NCBI RefSeq assembly: GCF_022179805.1
Contig: NZ_BPUO01000010.1
Location: 62,001 to 126,000, forward strand
Source: Cupriavidus pauculus
GTDB lineage: Bacteria > Pseudomonadota > Gammaproteobacteria > Burkholderiales > Burkholderiaceae
Direction of reading: 5' to 3'
DNA length: 64,000 nucleotides
A program made the position numbers and the translations under genes. A model generated the notes under the pieces. It was not told the DNA's origin. It did no database searches and saw only the letters and a list, made by a program, of their open reading frames with translations. Positions 26,561-34,759 of the stretch are shown here, one piece after another. Positions within the stretch are counted from its first letter, which is position 1. The number at the start of each line of letters is the position of its first letter.

Positions 26561-28069
26561 TTATGCGTGCAGGCTGGCGAGTTGTTCGACCGCGCGCTTC
26601 ATCGTGGCACGATTCGTCCCCACGGTGTTGCGCAGCGCGTCGATGTCGGTGCGGTCACGTGCCAGCGCGGCAAGCTGGGCCGCGACCTGATCACGTACCA
26701 GGTCAGGCGCCGGGCCGCCCACGGCCATGCGGGCCGCAACGCCGTGCACCGGGTCCAGGCACTGCGCGACGGTTTCGGCATCCAGGTGCAGCGCGCGGCC
26801 CGTGTGATGCAGTGCGGCGTCGTTGACCATGGCGCTGTCGATCTCGCAGGCGGGAATGCGCCGGTCCAGCGCCTCGCGCACCACGGCGCCCACCACGTGG
26901 TGCGCTTCGCGGAACGACATGCCGGCGTCGCGCACCAGCATGTCGGCCAGATCGGTGGCCGACGAGAAATCGCGGCGCGCCCGCGACAGCATGTTGGCGC
27001 GCTGCGGCGTGGCGTGCTCCAGCACCAGCTTCAGCAGGCTTACGCAGCGCAGCGCCTCGTCGGTGGCTTCCCAGAAGCCGCGCATGCTCTCGCGGTTGCC
27101 ATCGCCGGTGTGCGTGAAATTGGTGCCCTTCAGCGCCGCCAGCGACGCCGTGAGCAGGCCGATCATGTGGCCGCCCTTGCCCTTCAGGTATTCCAGCACG
27201 ACCGGGTTCTTCTTCTGCGGCATGATGCTCGATGTGCCGGCCACGCTATCCGAAAAGTCGATCAGGCCGAACTCGGGCGTCGCCCAGATGAACAGGTCCT
27301 GCGCCACACGGCCCCACGTGACGGTGGCAATCGTGATGGCCGACAGGATTTCCCAGGCGAAGTCGCGTGACGCCACCGCGTCGAGCGAATTGGGTGCGTA
27401 CGTGGAGAAGCCCAGCCAGCGTGCCGTGGCGGCGCGGTCGATCGGAAAGGCCGTGCCGGCCAGTGCGCCCGCGCCCAGCGGGCAGGCATCCAGCCCATCC
27501 AGCGCATGGCGCAGGCGAGCAATATCGCGCCCCATGGCCTGGGCCACGCCGGACAGGTAGTAGCCGTAGGTAATCGGCTGCGCGGCCTGCAAGTGCGTAT
27601 AGCCCGGCATCACGGCGTCGGCGTGGGTTTCGGCCTTGTGCAGCACCACGTCGCGGGTATCGGTCAGCGCGGCGAGAAGCGCCAGCACGGTGTCGCGGGC
27701 GCGCAGCCGGTCGTGCGTGGCGAGGATGTCATTGCGGCTGCGCGCCACATGCAGGCGCCCGCCAGCATCGGCGCCGGCCACCTCCATCAAGCGAGCTTCG
27801 TAATTGAAATACGCGTCTTCGCGCTCCGGGTCCAGGGGCACGGCGGCCGGGCCTTGCTGCTCGATGTCGATCAGCGCCTGCGCCAGCCGGGCGGCCACGT
27901 CGGCGGGCACCAGGCCGGCGCCATGCAGCATCAGCAGGTGCGCCTGGTTGATGTCGGTGAGATAGCGAAAGCCGGGGACGAACTCACGATTCAGTCGCGG
28001 CAGATAGATGTGCTCGCAGACCTCGGGGGCGGTGGCTTGCGTCAGGCGACGGCTGACTTTCGATTCCAT
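26561..28069 (-). CDS. Argininosuccinate-lyase-like C-N lyase (fumarase/aspartase superfamily)
   Basis: A 502-residue member of the ASL branch. It has the superfamily segments HVARSRNDILATHD, MPGYTHLQAAQP, CPLGAGALAGTAFPIDR and the catalytic loop SSIMPQKKNP. Two points differ from housekeeping ArgH: the N-terminal KLWGGRF-type sequence is missing, and where ArgH has a conserved PSTYNKDLQEDKE-like stretch this protein reads KGTNFTHTGDGNRESMRG. These are substrate-binding positions, so another fumarate-releasing substrate is likely, for example an N-substituted aspartate. The gene heads an operon with a Bug receptor and ABC importer and is divergent from a LysR gene. Confidence 0.85.
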   Translation of the reverse strand: MESKVSRRLTQATAPEVCEHIYLPRLNREFVPGFRYLTDINQAHLLMLHGAGLVPADVAARLAQALIDIEQQGPAAVPLDPEREDAYFNYEARLMEVAGADAGGRLHVARSRNDILATHDRLRARDTVLALLAALTDTRDVVLHKAETHADAVMPGYTHLQAAQPITYGYYLSGVAQAMGRDIARLRHALDGLDACPLGAGALAGTAFPIDRAATARWLGFSTYAPNSLDAVASRDFAWEILSAITIATVTWGRVAQDLFIWATPEFGLIDFSDSVAGTSSIMPQKKNPVVLEYLKGKGGHMIGLLTASLAALKGTNFTHTGDGNRESMRGFWEATDEALRCVSLLKLVLEHATPQRANMLSRARRDFSSATDLADMLVRDAGMSFREAHHVVGAVVREALDRRIPACEIDSAMVNDAALHHTGRALHLDAETVAQCLDPVHGVAARMAVGGPAPDLVRDQVAAQLAALARDRTDIDALRNTVGTNRATMKRAVEQLASLHA

Positions 28070-28123
28070 GCAACTTTCTCCTCGTTGATGGAACCCAGTA
28101 TGGGAATCGCGCTGTCATATCGT

Positions 28124-28158
28124 CAAATCAGTATTTTCGGTGACCAAATACGGATTTG
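28124..28158. promoter_or_regulatory. Long LysR-type palindrome between lyase operon and lysR
   Basis: The arms CAAATCAGTATTT (28124-28136) and AAATACGGATTTG (28146-28158) pair at 12 of 13 positions around a 9-nt spacer. It is the strongest palindrome in the window and lies in the AT-rich divergent spacer. Confidence 0.75.
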
Positions 28159-28196
28159 ATATACCATCGCCGCATCCCAGGCTGCCGTCCAGCACC

Positions 28197-29072
28197 ATGA
28201 ATTTCAAGCAGATCGAAGCGTTTCGCGCGGTGATGTTGTCGGGCTCGATGACCGTTGCCGCCACGCAATTGCACACCTCGCAGCCGAACATCAGCCGCGT
28301 GATCGCCCAGTTGGAAAAGGAAAGCGGGTTCCCGCTGTTCACGCGTATCGCCGGACGCCTGACCCCGACCGTGGAGGCCGAGGCGCTGTTCCGCGACGTG
28401 GAGCGAGCCTTCGTGGGCCTGGACAGCCTGCAGGCGTCGGCGCGGTCGATCCGCGAGGTAGGCGTGGGGACGCTGCGGGTCGGCGCCGTGCCATCGATTG
28501 CGATGACCGTGATGTCGGCGGCCATCGCCCGCTTCCGCGAGCGGCACCCCGATGTGCCCATCGCCGTGCATACCAGCGACTCGCCCACCGTGGCCAAGTG
28601 GACGGCGTCACGCTTCTGCGACTTCGGGCTGGTGTCGTACCTGGTGGAAATGGCCGGCGTGCGCAGCGACGCGCTGCGGCGCGAATCGGGCGTCTGCATC
28701 GTACCGGCCCAGCACCCGTTGGCCAGGAAGCGCCGCATCCGTGCCGAGGATCTCGACGGCGAGCCGTTTATCTCGCTCACGCGCGGCGATGGCACGCGGG
28801 CGCTGATCGACGCCGCGTTCGCGCCAGACGGGCGCGTGCTGACGCTGGAAACGCCCTATGCCGCCACGATCTGCGCGATGGTGGAGATGGGCCTGGGCGT
28901 CAGCGTGGTGAATCCGCTCGTGGTGCGCAACCTGAAGTTTCCCGGCGTGAAAGTCCTGCCGTTCGAGCCCGCCATCCACTTCGAAAGCTACGTGCTGCAC
29001 AGCCAGCAGCATCCCGTGCCCGCCCTGGCCCAGGAATTCCTGGACTGCGTGCGGCACGTCATGCGCGGCTGA
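28197..29072 (+). CDS. LysR-family transcriptional regulator
   Basis: A 291-residue LysR protein starting MNFKQIEAFRAVMLSGSMTVAA, with recognition helix HTSQPNISRVIAQLE and a standard effector domain with the TLRVGAVPS start. ATG 28197 matches the family N-terminus; the in-frame ATG at 28140 would place the palindrome's right arm inside the coding region. It is divergent from the ArgH-like lyase operon and is its probable regulator through the palindrome at 28124-28158. The sequence resembles LysR proteins that respond to amino-acid or opine-type ligands, but this is only an impression. Confidence 0.92.
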   Translation: MNFKQIEAFRAVMLSGSMTVAATQLHTSQPNISRVIAQLEKESGFPLFTRIAGRLTPTVEAEALFRDVERAFVGLDSLQASARSIREVGVGTLRVGAVPSIAMTVMSAAIARFRERHPDVPIAVHTSDSPTVAKWTASRFCDFGLVSYLVEMAGVRSDALRRESGVCIVPAQHPLARKRRIRAEDLDGEPFISLTRGDGTRALIDAAFAPDGRVLTLETPYAATICAMVEMGLGVSVVNPLVVRNLKFPGVKVLPFEPAIHFESYVLHSQQHPVPALAQEFLDCVRHVMRG

Positions 29073-29088
29073 GGCAAACCCGGCCGCT

Positions 29089-29730
29089 TCAGCCGCGTTC
29101 CTTGGCGTCGGCGCTGTCCAGCATGGCCTGCCCGATCTGCGTGCTGCCCTGGGCCATCAGCGCTTCGCCCGGGCCCCGGATGTCGCGAACATCCTTGTGC
29201 TGGCCCAGCTTGACCTTGCCCTGCAGCCGGGTGATCTCGATCTCGATGCCGACGATGGACTGCAGCATTGTGTCGATGAAATCGGCGGGCGCGTCGGACA
29301 TCTTCCACGGCTTCGGCTGGCTGGCTTCGTGCCGGCGTGTGAGCCGGGCCACCACGCCGCGCACGTACCGCTCGTCGTCATGCACCGTGACGCGGCCGTG
29401 CGCGTGCACAACCTGGTAGTTCCACGTCGGCACCTGCTTGTGGGCCTCGTGCTTGCTGGGATACCAGTTCGGCGAGATGTAGGCATCGCCCGCGCGGAAC
29501 ACCACCAGTACCTCGTCGCCATTGGCCACGTCCTGCCAGACCGGGTTGGCGCGCGCCACGTGGGCCTTGAGCAGGCCGTGCTCGCCGTGATCGGGTTCGA
29601 GTTCGAACGGGATGTGATTGGCGTCCATGCCGCTGCGGCCATGCGTGAACAGCGTGCCAAACGGGTGAGCGGCGATCAGCGCATGCATGGCGTGCTGGCT
29701 GGCGAGTTCGAAATGGGCGGGGACGTACAT
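29089..29730 (-). CDS. PaiB-type FMN-binding negative transcriptional regulator family protein
   Basis: A 213-residue protein of the PaiB/FMN-binding split-barrel family. Family landmarks include MYVPAHFELAS at the start, ANHIPFELEP, WYPSKHEAHKQVPTWNYQVVHAHG and MLQSIVGIEIEITRLQGKVKLGQ. The fold binds FMN; in Bacillus PaiB affects protease and sporulation genes, while in proteobacteria its role is unclear. It is divergent from a MocR regulator with an 8-bp inverted repeat between them, so the pair is probably co-regulated. Confidence 0.93.
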   Translation of the reverse strand: MYVPAHFELASQHAMHALIAAHPFGTLFTHGRSGMDANHIPFELEPDHGEHGLLKAHVARANPVWQDVANGDEVLVVFRAGDAYISPNWYPSKHEAHKQVPTWNYQVVHAHGRVTVHDDERYVRGVVARLTRRHEASQPKPWKMSDAPADFIDTMLQSIVGIEIEITRLQGKVKLGQHKDVRDIRGPGEALMAQGSTQIGQAMLDSADAKERG

Positions 29731-29774
29731 GACTGCTCCGGCATTGTTCTGGGAATGTGGGCGTATTTTCCGAT

Positions 29775-29804
29775 CAAACTGGCGTAGAGTGTAGGGCCAG
29801 TTTG
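29775..29804. promoter_or_regulatory. MocR operator candidate between paiB-like and mocR genes
   Basis: A perfect 8-bp inverted repeat, CAAACTGG at 29775-29782 and CCAGTTTG at 29797-29804, with 14 nt between the arms (22 bp centre to centre, two helical turns). Confidence 0.65.
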
Positions 29805-29842
29805 TGCCGATTTCATCAGACCACTTTCTCCGCTATCTCCCT

Positions 29843-31327
29843 ATGTCCAGAACCGCCAAGGTGCCCGAAATCCCGTTCATTGGCGCGCTGGACCGCGACG
29901 CCGGGCCGCTGAGCCGGCAACTGGTACAGGCCCTGCGCGATGCCGTGGCGTGCGGCGACCTGAAGCCGGGCGAATCGTTGCCGTCCACGCGTGCGCTGGC
30001 CGAGGCGCTTGGCGTATCGCGTGGCACCGTGGTGGAGGCGTTCGAGCAACTGGTGGCCGAAGGCGTATGCACCGCGCAGCACGGCGCCGGCACGCGCGTG
30101 GCCGCGCTGACGCCCGCACCGGTCACGCCCCGCCGTGCGCGCGGCGACATCCGGCTGCCGGCGGCGGCCCAGGCGTTTGCATCGATTGCCAAGGAATTCA
30201 CGGCGCTGCCCCAGGTACCGTTCGCCGTGTCGGTGCCAGCAGGCGCCGCCGCACCCAACGAAGCATGGCGCCGGCTGGGCAACCGCCTGCGCGCGGGCGG
30301 CGGTGCGCAGCCGGCCGGCTACGGCGAGCCCCAGGGTACGCGGCCGCTGCGCGAGGCCATCGCCGACTACCTGCGCCGCTCGCGCTCGGTGCATTGCGAC
30401 GCCGGACAGGTGGTGATCACCACGGGCACGCAGCAGGGGCTGTTTCTCTCGTGCCAGGTGCTGCTGGAGCCCGCCGACCCGGTGTGGGTGGAAAACCCCG
30501 CCTATCGCGGTATCACGGCCATTCTGGAAAGCACCGGTCCCCGCGACCGCATCGTGCGCGTGCCCGTGGACGACGAAGGCATCGACGTCGAGGCCGGCAT
30601 CGCCCTGGCACGCGACGCGCGGGCCGCGTTCGTCACGCCATCGCACCAGTATCCGCTGGGCATGCCGCTCAGCATGGCGCGGCGCAAGGCGCTGCTGGCC
30701 TGGGCCGATGCGCAGCAGGCGTGGGTCGTGGAAGACGACTACGACAGCGAATTGCGCTATGCGGGACATCCGTTTCCGTCGCTGCAGGGCCTGGCGCCGG
30801 AACGCGTGGTCTACCTGGGCACGTTCAGCAAGATCCTCTATCCGTCCCTGCGCCTAGGCTACGCGGTGGTACCCGATGCCCTGGTCGACGCGTTCATCGG
30901 CGCCCGCGTACTGATGGATCGCCACCCGCCCACTGCTGAGCAGCACGTGTTGGCCGCCTTTATCGCCGAAGGACACCTCGACCGCCATATCCGCCGCGTG
31001 CGCGGCGTGCATGCGGAGCGCCGCGCGTTCGTGATGGAGGCCATCCAACGCGCCATCCCGCCGGAACTGGCCTGGCTGCAGCCATCCGACCAGGGCATGC
31101 ACCTGGTGCTATGGCTGGCACCGGGCATCGACGACCGCGAAGTGGTAAAGCACGCCGCCGATTCCGGCGTAGCCGTGCGCGCCGTGTCACCGATGTATGC
31201 GGGCAACAAGCGGCCGGGCGGGCTGGTGCTGGGATTTGGCGGATTCGGAGACAGGCAGATCGAGGACGCGGCGCAGCGGCTGGCGGGGGTGATTCGGGCG
31301 GTGGCTTCCGGGGTTACACGGGCTTGA
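29843..31327 (+). CDS. MocR-type regulator (GntR HTH plus aminotransferase domain)
   Basis: A 494-residue MocR/PdxR-like regulator. GntR helix: PSTRALAEALGVSRGTVVEAFEQL (about residues 45-70). The aminotransferase-like domain has VVEDDYDSELRY and the PLP lysine in LGTFSKILYPSLRLGY. ATG 29843 (MSRTAKVPE) is used; an upstream in-frame ATG at 29804 would begin inside the operator. It is divergent from the PaiB-type gene. The ligand is probably PLP or an external aldimine. Confidence 0.92.
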   Translation: MSRTAKVPEIPFIGALDRDAGPLSRQLVQALRDAVACGDLKPGESLPSTRALAEALGVSRGTVVEAFEQLVAEGVCTAQHGAGTRVAALTPAPVTPRRARGDIRLPAAAQAFASIAKEFTALPQVPFAVSVPAGAAAPNEAWRRLGNRLRAGGGAQPAGYGEPQGTRPLREAIADYLRRSRSVHCDAGQVVITTGTQQGLFLSCQVLLEPADPVWVENPAYRGITAILESTGPRDRIVRVPVDDEGIDVEAGIALARDARAAFVTPSHQYPLGMPLSMARRKALLAWADAQQAWVVEDDYDSELRYAGHPFPSLQGLAPERVVYLGTFSKILYPSLRLGYAVVPDALVDAFIGARVLMDRHPPTAEQHVLAAFIAEGHLDRHIRRVRGVHAERRAFVMEAIQRAIPPELAWLQPSDQGMHLVLWLAPGIDDREVVKHAADSGVAVRAVSPMYAGNKRPGGLVLGFGGFGDRQIEDAAQRLAGVIRAVASGVTRA

Positions 31328-31333
31328 TCCGCG

Positions 31334-31549
31334 TCATTTGGTATCACCGAAAAGCGATTCGATTTCTCGTTGACCCATGCGGTCGAAGTCATCGGACCCC
31401 CTGATGCGACCGGCTAAGAACCCCAGACGTTGCACGGGTTCGGGCGCGGTCGATGGCTCCCCTCCAACGCGCTGCACGCTGCCAGCAGCAACCTGTGCGA
31501 CCAACCTAGACAAAAGTGTTCTTGCCAAACGGATGTTGAACGTCCGCAT
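31334..31549 (-). pseudogene. Decayed Phd/YefM-type antitoxin remnant without toxin
   Basis: An open frame of 71 codons occupies most of an otherwise empty 337-bp gap. It begins MRTFNIRLARTLLSRLVAQV, matching the Phd/YefM antitoxin start (normally MKTVNIHEAKTHLSRLV), and ends RLGFLAGRIRG-SDDFDRMG, then REIESLFGD, the usual C-terminal tail of these antitoxins. The central beta-hairpin (the VIAKAGKPVARL region) is missing or scrambled, so about 10-15 family residues are lost and DNA binding is doubtful. The PIN-domain toxin that should follow on the minus strand is absent; the MocR gene ends 6 bp away. Probably the scar of a lost toxin-antitoxin pair. Confidence 0.6.
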
Positions 31550-31664
31550 CACGGCACCTCGTTGCAATGGCTAATGCAGCAGTCTAGACCTGGTTCCCAC
31601 CAAATCGGGCGATGGCTTCCTGAATGCACTATCGTAAAACCCACCCGCCCTGCTCCGCCCCACC

Positions 31665-32252
31665 ATGCCAACCCGCCGCCATTTCCTCGTTGCCGCGTCC
31701 GGCTGGTTCGCCACGTCGCTGCACGCCCACGCCGAATCGGCGCTCCCGTCCGGCACGTTGAATCGGCCGAATACCGTCGTGGTATTGCGGCACGCGCGGG
31801 CGCCCGGGGTGGGAGATCCGCCGCAGTTTCGGCTCGACGACTGCGGCACGCAGCGCAATCTCGACGCTGGCGGGCGAGCACAGGCCACGGCGTTGGGGCA
31901 ACGCTGGAAGGCGTCCGGTTTCCGTCCGACACAGGTGCTCAGCAGCGCGTGGTGCCGGTGCCAGGAAACGGCCAGGCTGATCGACCTGGGACCGGTACGG
32001 GTGCAACCACTGCTGAATTCGTTCTTTGGGGCTGACGAAGCGGCGCGTGACACGCAGGTTCGCGAGTTGTCGCGCTTCATCGATCAACTTGATCCGCGCG
32101 GCGGGCCCTACTTGTTGGTCACGCACCAAGTGGTGATTTCCGCGCTGACCGGCCACGGCGCCGATAGTGGCGGCGGCGTGGCGATAGAGTTGCCGGTAGC
32201 GGGACAGAAGCGACGCGTTCACGAGATCCCGGCCGTCGGACTGACCGACTGA
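31665..32252 (+). CDS. Exported histidine phosphatase superfamily protein
   Basis: A 195-residue protein with a signal peptide (RRHFLVAASGWFATSLHAHA) followed by a histidine phosphatase (phosphoglycerate-mutase-like) domain. The phosphoryl-accepting motif is VVLRHARAPG, the conserved Arg region is LSSAWCRCQETA, and the second His is in LLVTHQVVISALTG. Length is short but complete for the class. It probably acts on a periplasmic phosphate ester. The 3' end overlaps a small tandem repeat (GACTGACC at 32239 and 32247). Confidence 0.88.
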   Translation: MPTRRHFLVAASGWFATSLHAHAESALPSGTLNRPNTVVVLRHARAPGVGDPPQFRLDDCGTQRNLDAGGRAQATALGQRWKASGFRPTQVLSSAWCRCQETARLIDLGPVRVQPLLNSFFGADEAARDTQVRELSRFIDQLDPRGGPYLLVTHQVVISALTGHGADSGGGVAIELPVAGQKRRVHEIPAVGLTD

Positions 32253-32273
32253 CCGACTGAAAGACCGCCCCCC

Positions 32274-33269
32274 TCAGGTCGATCCCCGCTCCACGATCCT
32301 GAACCCCACATCCACCACCGGCTGCTTCACCGTCTCGCCCCGGCAGCGTTCCAGCAGCAGGTTGGCCGCCAGGACGCCGATGCCCGCGCCATCGACCTGC
32401 ACCGTGGTCAGGGCCGGTGCCATGTGCGCGGCGAAGTCGGCGTCGCCGAAGCCGCAGATTGCGATGTCCTCGGGCACGCGCAGCCCGCGCGCCCTGGCCT
32501 CTTCCATCACGCCCTGGGCCAGTTGGTCCGAGCTGCAGAAAATGGCTTCGATGCGCGGATCCTGCGCCAGCAGGTCGCTCAGCGCCTGGCGTCCGAGCCC
32601 CAGGCTGCTCGGTGCCGGCACGCGCGCGGTGGGCACGTCATAGCCCAGCGTCGAGATAAAGCCTTCACGCCGCACGGCCGCGCGCTGGTCGTCGCCGGTG
32701 GCAATGCCGAAGCGGCGCCAGCCCTTGGCCAGAAAATAGCCGGCCACCGCGCTGCCCACCTTGAGGTGCGAGAACCCCACGGCCATGTCGACCGGACGAT
32801 CACTGAGGTCCCACGTTTCCACGACTGGAATGCCCGATCGGCGCAGGCGGTCGCGCGATGCCTGCGCATGCACCAGCCCGGTCACCACGATACCGTCGGG
32901 CCGGCGGCTGATCATCGTGCCCAGCAGCGCTTCCTCGCGGGCATGGTCATAGCCGGTCTGCCCCAGGATCAACTGGTAGCCGGCCACGTCCAGCGCATCG
33001 GTCAGCGCCTTGACGGTGGGCAGGAACTGCGCCACGGCGATATTGGGCACCAGCGCGGCCACGGTCAGGCTGCGGCGCGACTTCAGCCCGCCCGCCAGCA
33101 GGTTCGGGATATAGCCGGTCACCTCCACGGCTTGCCGCACGCGGGCAATGGTCTTGTCCGAGACCAGGCCCGGGTTGCTGAGCGCGCGCGAGGCCGTGAT
33201 CAGGGACACCCCTGCCTCGCGGGCTACGTCGTGCAGCGTCACGGACTTGCTTGGGGATGGATCGGACAT
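32274..33269 (-). CDS. LacI/GntR-family transcriptional repressor
   Basis: A 331-residue LacI-family repressor. The HTH and hinge are VTLHDVAREAGVSLITASRAL to about residue 65, followed by the sugar-binding-protein-like domain (LVPNIAVAQFLPTVKALTDAL, GIVVTGLVHA). Its nearest recognisable type is the GntR (gluconate-type) repressor group. It is divergent from the galactarate/talarate-dehydratase-like operon, with a clear LacI-type operator in the spacer, so a sugar acid or its product is the expected inducer. Confidence 0.93.
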   Translation of the reverse strand: MSDPSPSKSVTLHDVAREAGVSLITASRALSNPGLVSDKTIARVRQAVEVTGYIPNLLAGGLKSRRSLTVAALVPNIAVAQFLPTVKALTDALDVAGYQLILGQTGYDHAREEALLGTMISRRPDGIVVTGLVHAQASRDRLRRSGIPVVETWDLSDRPVDMAVGFSHLKVGSAVAGYFLAKGWRRFGIATGDDQRAAVRREGFISTLGYDVPTARVPAPSSLGLGRQALSDLLAQDPRIEAIFCSSDQLAQGVMEEARARGLRVPEDIAICGFGDADFAAHMAPALTTVQVDGAGIGVLAANLLLERCRGETVKQPVVDVGFRIVERGST

Positions 33270-33340
33270 TGCCTTGTTCGAAGATAAGTTGCGATGTGAC
33301 GGCTGCGGGTAAACGACTACGCCAAGTGCCGCCTTAGCGG

Positions 33341-33394
33341 TTGACCGACCAGAATGACAACGTTAGCATTCTTCACACCTGCCGGGTCGGTCAA
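33341..33394. promoter_or_regulatory. LacI operator flanked by mirrored divergent promoters
   Basis: TTGACCGACC (33341-33350) and its exact reverse complement GGTCGGTCAA (33385-33394) each provide a TTGACC -35 box facing inward. Between them, GAATG-AC-AACGTT-AG-CATTC (33352-33371) is a 16/20 symmetric site with the central CG of LacI-family operators. On the plus strand a TAGCAT -10 lies 17 nt after the first TTGACC. Confidence 0.7.
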
Positions 33395-33548
33395 ACGACG
33401 GCCCGCATTATAGCAACGCCTATACCGTTCAGTAGCACCGCAGCAGCAATGCAGATCGGCCGTATTCCGGCCGTTTTTTGACAACGATGTCATACGATGT
33501 CCGAAGTCTTCGACACCGGTTTGACGTTTCATCAGGATGCGCCCGTTC

Positions 33549-34688
33549 ATGACTTCCTCGCCCGCCTCTGACGCCATTGTTTCCATCCGCCTGTCGTCCT
33601 GCTACCTGCCGCTGGCCACGCCGATCAGCGACGCCAAGGTGCTGACCGGCCGGCAGAAGCCGATGACGGAAGTGGCCATCCTCTTTGCGGAGATCCGCAC
33701 GGCCAACGGCCACGAGGGTCTGGGCTTCAGCTACTCCAAGCGCGCCGGCGGCCCCGGCCAGTTCGCACATGCCCGCGAGATCGCCCCCACCCTGCTGGGC
33801 GAGGACCCGAGCGATATCGCCAAGCTGTGGGACAAGCTGTGCTGGGCCGGCGCATCGGTGGGCCGCAGCGGCCTGTCCACGCAGGCGATTGGCGCCTTCG
33901 ACGTGGCGCTGTGGGACCTCAAGGCCAAGCGCGCCGGCCTGTCGCTGGCGAAGCTGCTGGGCTCGCATCGTGATTCGGTGCGCTGCTACAACACGTCGGG
34001 CGGCTTCCTGCATACGCCGCTCGATCAACTGATGGTCAACGCCGCCGCCTCGGTGGAACGCGGCATTGGCGGCATCAAGCTCAAGGTAGGCCAGCCCGAC
34101 GGCAAGATCGATATCCAGCGCGTTTCGGCCGTGCGTGAGAAGCTTGGCGATGCGGTGCCGATCATGGTCGACGCCAACCAGCAATGGGACCGCCCCACCG
34201 CGCAGCGCATGTGCCGCACGTTCGAATCGTTCAACCTGGTATGGATCGAGGAACCGCTCGACGCCTATGACCACGAAGGCCACGCCGCGCTGGCGCAGCA
34301 GTTCGACACGCCCATCGCCACGGGCGAGATGCTGACCAGCGCCGCCGAGCACTGGGACCTGATTCGCCACCGCGCTGCCGACTACCTGATGCCCGACGCG
34401 CCGCGCGTGGGCGGTATCACGCCGTTCCTGAAGGTCTGCGCGCTGGCCGAGCACGCCGGGCTGATGATCGCGCCCCACTTCGCCATGGAACTGCACGTGC
34501 ATCTGGCGGCCGCTTATTCGCGCGAACCATGGGTCGAGCATTTCGACTGGCTCGAACCGCTGTTCAACGAGCGGCTCGACATCGCCAACGGCCGCATCAT
34601 CGTCCCGACCCGCCCGGGCCTGGGACTGACCGTCAGCGAACAGGCTCGCGCCTGGACCCGCGAGCAGGCGGAGTTCGGCGCAAGCTGA
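33549..34688 (+). CDS. Enolase-superfamily dehydratase, probable L-talarate/galactarate dehydratase
   Basis: A 379-residue mandelate racemase/muconate lactonizing enzyme family protein. Acid-sugar dehydratase residues are visible: the KxK motif GGIKLKVGQPD (Lys177, Lys179), metal ligands in MVDANQQW, WIEEPL and ATGEML, and the general acid/base His310 in IAPHFAMELHVHLAA. This motif set and spacing resemble L-talarate/galactarate dehydratases; close relatives with other sugar acids cannot be excluded. It is the first gene of an operon with two Bug receptors and a 2-hydroxyacid dehydrogenase, divergent from a LacI repressor. ATG 33549 is preferred to ATG 33537, whose ribosome site would be too close. 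Confidence 0.85.
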   Translation: MTSSPASDAIVSIRLSSCYLPLATPISDAKVLTGRQKPMTEVAILFAEIRTANGHEGLGFSYSKRAGGPGQFAHAREIAPTLLGEDPSDIAKLWDKLCWAGASVGRSGLSTQAIGAFDVALWDLKAKRAGLSLAKLLGSHRDSVRCYNTSGGFLHTPLDQLMVNAAASVERGIGGIKLKVGQPDGKIDIQRVSAVREKLGDAVPIMVDANQQWDRPTAQRMCRTFESFNLVWIEEPLDAYDHEGHAALAQQFDTPIATGEMLTSAAEHWDLIRHRAADYLMPDAPRVGGITPFLKVCALAEHAGLMIAPHFAMELHVHLAAAYSREPWVEHFDWLEPLFNERLDIANGRIIVPTRPGLGLTVSEQARAWTREQAEFGAS

Positions 34689-34759
34689 TCCTGCGTCCGC
34701 AGTTGTCAGACAACATCAAGACATCACACCAGAAAAAACCAGCACAAAAGGAGACGACG

